Of a stretch of DNA of 64,000 nucleotides, positions 58,985-64,000 are shown one piece after another; the first letter of the stretch is position 1; each line of letters opens with the position of its first letter. The translations under genes and the position numbers were made by a program. A model generated the notes under the pieces. It saw only the letters and a program-made list of their open reading frames with translations. It did no database searches and was not told where the DNA came from. Location: the NCBI GenBank assembly GCA_037042915.1, contig CM073202.1, positions 2,542,001 to 2,606,000 on the forward strand, given 5' to 3'. The DNA comes from Auricularia sp. M13 (lineage: Eukaryota > Basidiomycota > Agaricomycetes > Auriculariales > Auriculariaceae).

Positions 58985-59825
58985 TCCTGGCATCTTTAGT
59001 AATCGTCCTCAGGCGACGCAGCTTGAGATGAAGCCTGCGGAAGTGGTCAGCGTCACAGGACATAAAATTAATGAAGTGGACGTACGCGATAGAGCTGGAC
59101 GCAATGGCCAGAGCCTCAGGTGACACCGCTGTCGCCAGTGCACGCGAAATCGAAGTTGCACTCCTTCTCGGGGACAGACGCCGGCCCCGCGCGCCCTTCA
59201 GCCAGCCCTTGCCGCACACTAGCGTGTACGCATTGCTCTTACAGTTGTTGGTGCACGTCTGGGGCGTGTTGTTCTGCATCTCGTACACCTTCGTGCTCTT
59301 CAGGAGCGACTCGCCCAGCGTCGGGTCATTGACGCATTTGTACGCGACCTTCCACCCGCTCGCCAGCTTCGGCGTCCCGCTCTTCAGCGCGGGCTTCTGG
59401 CCCGCCATCTTCGCGTTCGTGTAGACCGCCGAGCGGTGGTCGCCACCGCACGTCTGCTTGCCGGTCTTTCGCCCGAGCAGTGCCAGCAGCACTCGCTCGA
59501 CGGACGCTTGCGCAGGATGGCCTTGGACGAGCCGCAGAAGCACTCGGTGCCCAGGCAAATGGCTGCGTAGCAGTAGCCGTTCTTGGAGCAGAGCGAGAGG
59601 CATTTGGTCGCTGGCGCGCGTCATTTAGAGGACGTTGCGCTGGAGCGAGGTGTGCGTGAAGACGCGCTGGTTGCCCTCGTCGCTCGCGCAGGCTGCCGTG
59701 AGCTTCCAGCCGCTGGAGAGTGCAATTGCAGCGGTATCGGTGGAGTTGCTGTTGCTACCAAAAACGGCGGCGGCAGACGCGGCGAGTGCAAAGGCGATGG
59801 CGACGACGAGCTAATAAGCGACCAT
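58985..59825 (-). pseudogene. Decayed third copy of the double-WSC gene
   Basis: Minus strand from the ATG at 59825. The signal-peptide codons include an early TAG (codon 5). WSC domain 1 is interrupted: NVL is followed by TAA near 59630, with bases missing where the intact copy has DMTHAKCLSLC. Frame shifts follow near 59480. Domain 2 is recognisable (GKQTCGGDHRSAVYTNAKMA, GWKVAYKCVNDPTLGESLLK, TCTNNCKSNAYTL), then GLKGAR with one base off before EKECNF. It is diverged from both other copies, so it is older. Confidence 0.88.
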
Positions 59826-60541
59826 GCTGGATCAAATGGAAATGAGGCTGCCAGTGCTGCTGTTGATAAATTTTCGCTTGGGGAGGCTGCATATTTTATG
59901 TGCGCCGCAGAGAGGAGCTGGGTTTTGCACCGAGGAAGCCGTGCTTGCCGTCGGCGATCGTAGCGTTTCAGCTCAGCCTGCCAGTACAGCGTATCGTCGA
60001 GGAGTAGCAAAAAAATTCGTTGGATCGATCACATCCAAACCTATGCTGCCTTGTCAGACTGTAGGGGGTACGAGTACAAGCCGTCCGAAACCAGGTAAGC
60101 CGTGAGCGCGGCAACCGCATTGACCTTATTGAAGTGTTCCTTCCTCATTCCAGAGGGCAGTTATGCGGCGGAGGATGGACAAGCAGATTTGAGCGCACCT
60201 GAATGTGGGACCGGAGTGAGGAACGTGGAAACTCCGCCTTTGCCATCCTTTGCAGCTCACATCTCGCAACCCGATCAAATTACCTACCTTTGTGCCTCCC
60301 GCGCACCTGCTATCTTATTATTTCTTGCTGAAATCATCCGCCGTCAGTTACTAGCCATGCGTGTCCCGGTATACTACCCTAATATCTGATAACTATAGCG
60401 TATGCTCCGAATCCTCCCATAGGATAGAACAAGCCATGGCCGCGCTTGTGGGTCGTTGTGCTCGCTCTCAACGCCCGCTCGTTGCGACCGGCGCCTTCCG
60501 GCTCCTAGCTCCGGGTTGCCTGGCGCCGCGTCGTCGCTCGC
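59826..60541. other. Intergenic, nothing recognised
   Basis: About 0.7 kb upstream of both the WSC pseudogene (minus) and the F-box gene (plus). Only short frames; no similarity to the promoters of the other WSC copies was seen by eye. Confidence 0.4.
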
Positions 60542-61582
60542 ATGTTCCTTCTCGATTTGCCTGAGGATGTCTTCAACCATATCCTGGGATACCTCATTTT
60601 TACTCCACGATGCCTCTGTTTCCTTGCGCGTACCTGCAAGGCGTTGCAGGAGGCGGCAGAACGTACACTCTATCGCTCTGTCGCTTTGCAGACTCCACTA
60701 CGTTTCATTCTCGGCGCTCGCTCTATTGTCGCGTACAACAAGGGGCGCCATGTTCGGCGGCTGGAAATACAACTGCCTGTGAGCAACATGGAGCTACTTG
60801 CCAGGCACCATGTCCAGACGTTGCATGCCCTGCTCAACTGCGTGCCGAACTTGCACACTCTCGTCCTGAATGGCTTCCAACCGCCGCAAATATCATTCTT
60901 GCATCCTGACCTGCCATTCAGGCTTCAATCATTATCAACAACTCTGCCGTTCGACTCCAATCTGACAGCATTCCTCGAGCAGCAACAATCGTTGCACACC
61001 TTACACCTGGCCCCATCGCGCTCATCCTCCGCACCGAGATTACCCATACCAGCCCTCCGCGATCTCCGCACGCTCAGCGTACCCGACTTCCTCGTGGCGC
61101 TCTTATGCTGCGCGCGGCCCGTCCGGAGGCTGCACGTGAGCGGCAGAGTGTACGACGGTCTCCTGCGCTCGCTGGCGCTCGGCGCGTCGCTGACGTGCGA
61201 CGGCAAGCTGCAGTCGCTCTCGCTCGAGGTCGTGCCCAGCGCGCGCAACCTCGCGATCCTCGCCGCGACGCTGCCCAGCGTGCAGCACCTGGCGGTGCGC
61301 ATCCCGCGATTCGTGCGTCCCGCGCCCGTGCTCGCGCGTTCTGCCGTTTTGCTCAACTTGCTCTCGGCCTTTGCGCAGGAAACGCTCGACCCGCTGCTCG
61401 ACCCCGCCGTCGGCCCCGCGCTGGCTGGATTCGCGCGTCTGGAGAGCTTGGAGGTCACGCCGCCGCCGCTTACGCGTGTTCATGCTGGATCGGAGGAGTG
61501 GGACCCGACGGTTGAGACGTGGATGAGCTCGTGCCCGTCTTTGCGCCGAGTGAGCCTCCCAGGACGATCTTGGGGGAGATGA
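60542..61582 (+). CDS. F-box protein
   Basis: Single exon, 346 residues. The N-terminal F-box reads LLDLPEDVFNHILGYLIFTP, then RCLCFLARTCKALQEAAERT and LYRSVALQ, the helix order that binds Skp1 in SCF ubiquitin ligases. The rest has spaced Leu-rich segments (LLNCVPNLHTLVLNGFQPPQ, LRDLRTLSVPDF, LQSLSLEVVPSARNL), like the irregular leucine-rich repeats of many mushroom F-box proteins. These are among the largest families in agaricomycetes. The target is unknown. The start is the first Met and places the F-box at residue 4. Confidence 0.87.
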   Translation: MFLLDLPEDVFNHILGYLIFTPRCLCFLARTCKALQEAAERTLYRSVALQTPLRFILGARSIVAYNKGRHVRRLEIQLPVSNMELLARHHVQTLHALLNCVPNLHTLVLNGFQPPQISFLHPDLPFRLQSLSTTLPFDSNLTAFLEQQQSLHTLHLAPSRSSSAPRLPIPALRDLRTLSVPDFLVALLCCARPVRRLHVSGRVYDGLLRSLALGASLTCDGKLQSLSLEVVPSARNLAILAATLPSVQHLAVRIPRFVRPAPVLARSAVLLNLLSAFAQETLDPLLDPAVGPALAGFARLESLEVTPPPLTRVHAGSEEWDPTVETWMSSCPSLRRVSLPGRSWGR

Positions 61583-61737
61583 ACAGAATGATTGGAATGC
61601 CCCACACTGTGTTCGGATTGCAATGTAGTTTTATAGCATCACTTTTCCTGCGATAAAGCGCCAGCTTTTTACAGTTAAAGCACCGCAGCCGCGCCTTGCT
61701 CTCTGCCGTCGCGCCTTCTGCACAATTCTACTGCACC

Positions 61738-62037
61738 ATGTCAGACTCGGAAACGAGGGCTATATCGATCACCGTCCTCTACTTTGCTGGCGCGCAAGCT
61801 GCGACAGGCATACAGCAGGAGCGAGTCGAACTGCCATCCTCGTCCGAACGAGGCTTTGCTCTCTCAGAACTGGCCGCTTTGCTTGCCGCCAGTCACCAGA
61901 AAGGCGGGCTGGAAGAGGTCCTTCGCACGAGCCAATGGAGCGTCGACGAAGAGCTCATTCCGAGCGAGGATGTCGCAACTACACGTCTTACCGGCGGAGA
62001 GCAGGTGGCTGTCATCCCGCCCGTCAGCGGCGGGTAG
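61738..62037 (+). CDS. MOCS2A: Molybdopterin synthase small subunit (MoaD/MOCS2A type)
   Basis: Sulphur carrier that, as a C-terminal thiocarboxylate, supplies sulphur to precursor Z in molybdenum-cofactor synthesis. Single exon of 99 residues, start MSDSETRAISITVLYFAGAQ (beta-grasp first strand). SSSERGFALSELAALLAAS, RTSQWSVDEELIPS and LTGGEQVAVIPPVSGG follow. The terminal Gly-Gly is the residue pair that is activated by a MOCS3/Uba4-type enzyme. Length and the GGEQVAVIPPVSGG end are diagnostic. The large subunit is not in this window. Confidence 0.95.
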   Translation: MSDSETRAISITVLYFAGAQAATGIQQERVELPSSSERGFALSELAALLAASHQKGGLEEVLRTSQWSVDEELIPSEDVATTRLTGGEQVAVIPPVSGG

Positions 62038-62500
62038 ATGTAGGCTAGCAGTGTGTAGCCACCTGCAGCTTAGTTCAGCTTGTATCATACATACATAATG
62101 ACAGGCATGGTTCGAGTCTTGACTCTAGCTGAAATCTAGATTGCTCACTGCACTCCCTGTCCGCGATCCCTGCTACTCCTCATCTTGTCGACTCTCACGC
62201 GCAGAGTGTACAGATTATAAAATGAGATTCTTGAGATGTAATTTGGTCAACGTCGAGCCGTGGAGGCTTGTGTAGGCTTGTGCTGCCAGTAGCAGTTGAG
62301 CGAGGCCTTGTGATATCCAAACAGCTTGTGGACTGTGCTTCTCGTCGCTAACCCAATATTCTGAACATATCTGCTCTTGTGAGACGCTGGATGAAATGGA
62401 GAAAATGCGGGGACAGATAAAAGCTGGCGGGGTTGGCGGAGTTCGCTCACAACTCTACCCGACTCCAACTCCATCAAACCAGTCGAACCAGACAGCCAGC
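62038..62500. other. Intergenic, promoter of the RRM gene
   Basis: Short gap between two plus-strand genes. A long minus-strand frame (62247-63383) overlaps the RRM gene and is a shadow of it. Nothing else is seen. Confidence 0.4.
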
Positions 62501-63931
62501 ATGGGAGACGACGGTACGTCGGCACCGCCGTCAGCCTCGACAGCCAGCCTTTCGCCTTGCGCCGCAGCAGCACTTTGTCGGCAGTCGCCCATGTACCAGT
62601 CCCAGTACCAGTACCAGTAGTCAGCTGCTGCACCTGCGCTCCGCTTTCTCTCTGGCTCCTCTCTTCCGACCCCGACAGCCCGCTCACTCTCCGACCCGTC
62701 TTTTTTTCCTCAGCATGGTCCAGACCGCCCGACAACGGCGCCCCCATGGCGGTGGATAACCCCGGCCCCGGCGGAGACAACGACGGCTGGGGCAACGGCG
62801 CCGGCTCTCCTCGCGGCGGCGGCCGCAGCCCCCCGCCGCCGCGGCGCTCGAGCAGGAGCAGGAGCCCCGGCGCACGCGGTCGCGGCCAGGCGCCTCCCGG
62901 AGGGTGCGTTGCGCTGGCTCGTTTGAGCTTTTTATAGTCCTGACTCGTTAACAGCGGAGGCGGCGATGGCGGGACTAACCCCGGCAACAACCTCCACGTC
63001 TCCGGCCTCAGCTCGCGCGTCGAAAACCGCTCGCTCGAGGAGCTCTTCGCCAAGTACGGTCGCGTACGTTTCTTCCCATTTCCTCTGTTTTTTGGTTCCC
63101 CATGCTCCGCGTGAATTGCTGGTGTCGGGACTAAACGTCTGTGCGCGGACAGGTGCAAAAGGCCGCAGTCATGCTCGACCCCCACACGCGCGAGTCGCGC
63201 GGTTTCGGGTTCGTCACCATGGAGTCTCCTGAGGACGCTGACGCGGCCATCGCCGGCCTGTCTGGCACCGAATTCATGGGCAAGACCCTGTCCATCGAGA
63301 AGGTCGGTTCCGGTCTGTGTCTCCAAGCGACTACGAAGGCTGACGCTATTGGCAGGCCCGCCGTGGCCGTGCACGCACCCCAACCCCGGGGAGATACTAC
63401 GGCCCTCCGAAGCGCGACCAATGTGCGTAACTGCTTCCAGAACAGCCTTGACCCATATTTCTCAGTGGGTAATGCAGACGAGCGCCCTTACGACCCGCGC
63501 CCGTACGATTCCCGCTACGCGGGCGAGCGCCGTGGAGGACCAGGCGGTTATGGTGGCCCAGACCGTGGAGGCTACGGAGGAGGACGGTACGACGACCGTG
63601 ACCGTGGCCGGTACGATGACCGCGGCCGCTATGATGACCGCGACCGTGGAGGCCGCCACGACGACCGCGGCGGAAGGTATGATGACCGCGGTGGAAGATA
63701 CGACGACCGTGGCCCGAGATACGATGATCGCCCGCCTCGGTATGTCCATCTTTCCTGCTGGACAGTGCGTGATGCTGAACTCTCCTTTCAGCCCGCGCTA
63801 TGATGACCGGGACAGGCGGTACGATGACCGTCGCTATTGAGCGGTTTGCGCTCACACTCTCAATTTCTTTGTCTCTTTCAAGCGGACCGTCGAGCGCTCC
63901 TCCCGTCGCCGACAAGCCGGCAAAATTCTAG
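62501..63931 (+). CDS. RRM RNA-binding protein with RGYDD-rich tail
   Basis: Start at 62501 with a 13-base first exon (MGDD), then AWSRPPDNGAPMAVDNPGPG and a Gly/Pro- and Ser/Arg-rich lead (RSSRSRSPGARGRG). One RRM follows: NNLHVSGLSSRVENRSLEEL (RNP2), ESRGFGFVTMESPEDADAAI (RNP1) and FMGKTLSIEKARRGRARTPT. The tail is made of RYDDR/RGGYGG repeats. This resembles Tra2/SR-like or cold-inducible RNA-binding proteins. Two 3' ends are possible: a stop at 63838-63840 after RRYDDRRY, or splicing of a 64-base intron (GTACGA ... TTTCAAG, pyrimidine-rich) to end GPSSAPPVADKPAKF at 63931. I favour the second. Such repeats are intrinsically disordered and often promote condensates. Confidence 0.88.
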
Positions 63932-64000
63932 GAGTAGAAGAGGGCTTTTGCTTGAAGAAGAGATGGCTGCCGCTCGAACAGAATGTAGTTGCTCCGGTTG

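Noticed and set aside
62247-63383. 378-codon minus-strand frame
   Set aside because: Shadow of the RRM gene; the plus strand carries clear RNP motifs.

Overview
This 64 kb window is nuclear DNA of a filamentous basidiomycete, most likely an agaricomycete. Genes are split by many short introns (about 50 to 70 bases, GT-AG, often with a CTGAC/CTAAC branch-like site). Coding DNA is GC-rich, and the content is typically fungal: homoaconitase for lysine synthesis, WSC-domain secreted proteins, a DUF6699-type protein, an Old Yellow Enzyme and a pepsin-like secreted protease. Exon joins were built by hand from splice signals and reading frame. Models whose summed exon length is divisible by three are the most secure.

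Layout. 0.4-9.8 kb: housekeeping genes on the plus strand (RPB5, a TRAP-alpha/IRC22-type ER protein, a frameshifted double-WSC protein, homoaconitase LYS4, an unknown protein, a nucleolar UTP16-like protein), with a short complex I subunit (NDUFB10 type) on the minus strand. 10-17 kb: Old Yellow Enzyme, a U2 spliceosomal RNA gene, an intact second copy of the double-WSC gene with its promoter, and DNA polymerase eta (RAD30). 17.7-28.7 kb: a metabolic stretch with two tandem aldo-keto reductases, two divergent enoyl-CoA hydratase/isomerase paralogues that both end in a peroxisomal-type tripeptide and share one promoter region, a secreted aspartic protease and a GAL80-like Gfo/Idh/MocA protein. 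29.7-38.3 kb: a PHD-finger MYST acetyltransferase (SAS3/KAT6 type), a LAMMER kinase and a SARAF-type calcium-entry regulator. 39-46 kb: surface and secreted proteins (a single-pass membrane protein, a probable GPI protein, two small secreted peptides) among decayed duplicates. 46-58 kb: a DUF6699-type gene, an unrecognised four-member paralogue family (three apparently intact, one broken), a C2H2 zinc-finger gene and a degenerate tandem repeat. 58-64 kb: a decayed third WSC copy, an F-box protein, the small subunit of molybdopterin synthase and an RRM RNA-binding protein.

The main theme is local duplication and decay. The WSC gene has three copies in three states, the 47-58 kb family four members, the aldo-keto reductases and the isomerases are each paired, and the tail of the 39 kb membrane-protein gene left a relic 1.3 kb downstream. 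No transposon open reading frames, tRNA genes, CRISPR arrays or prokaryotic-style operons were seen. The best candidate for something undescribed is the four-member family at 47-58 kb; the frameshift that gives one WSC copy a hydrophobic tail and the aldo-keto/isomerase neighbourhood are next.
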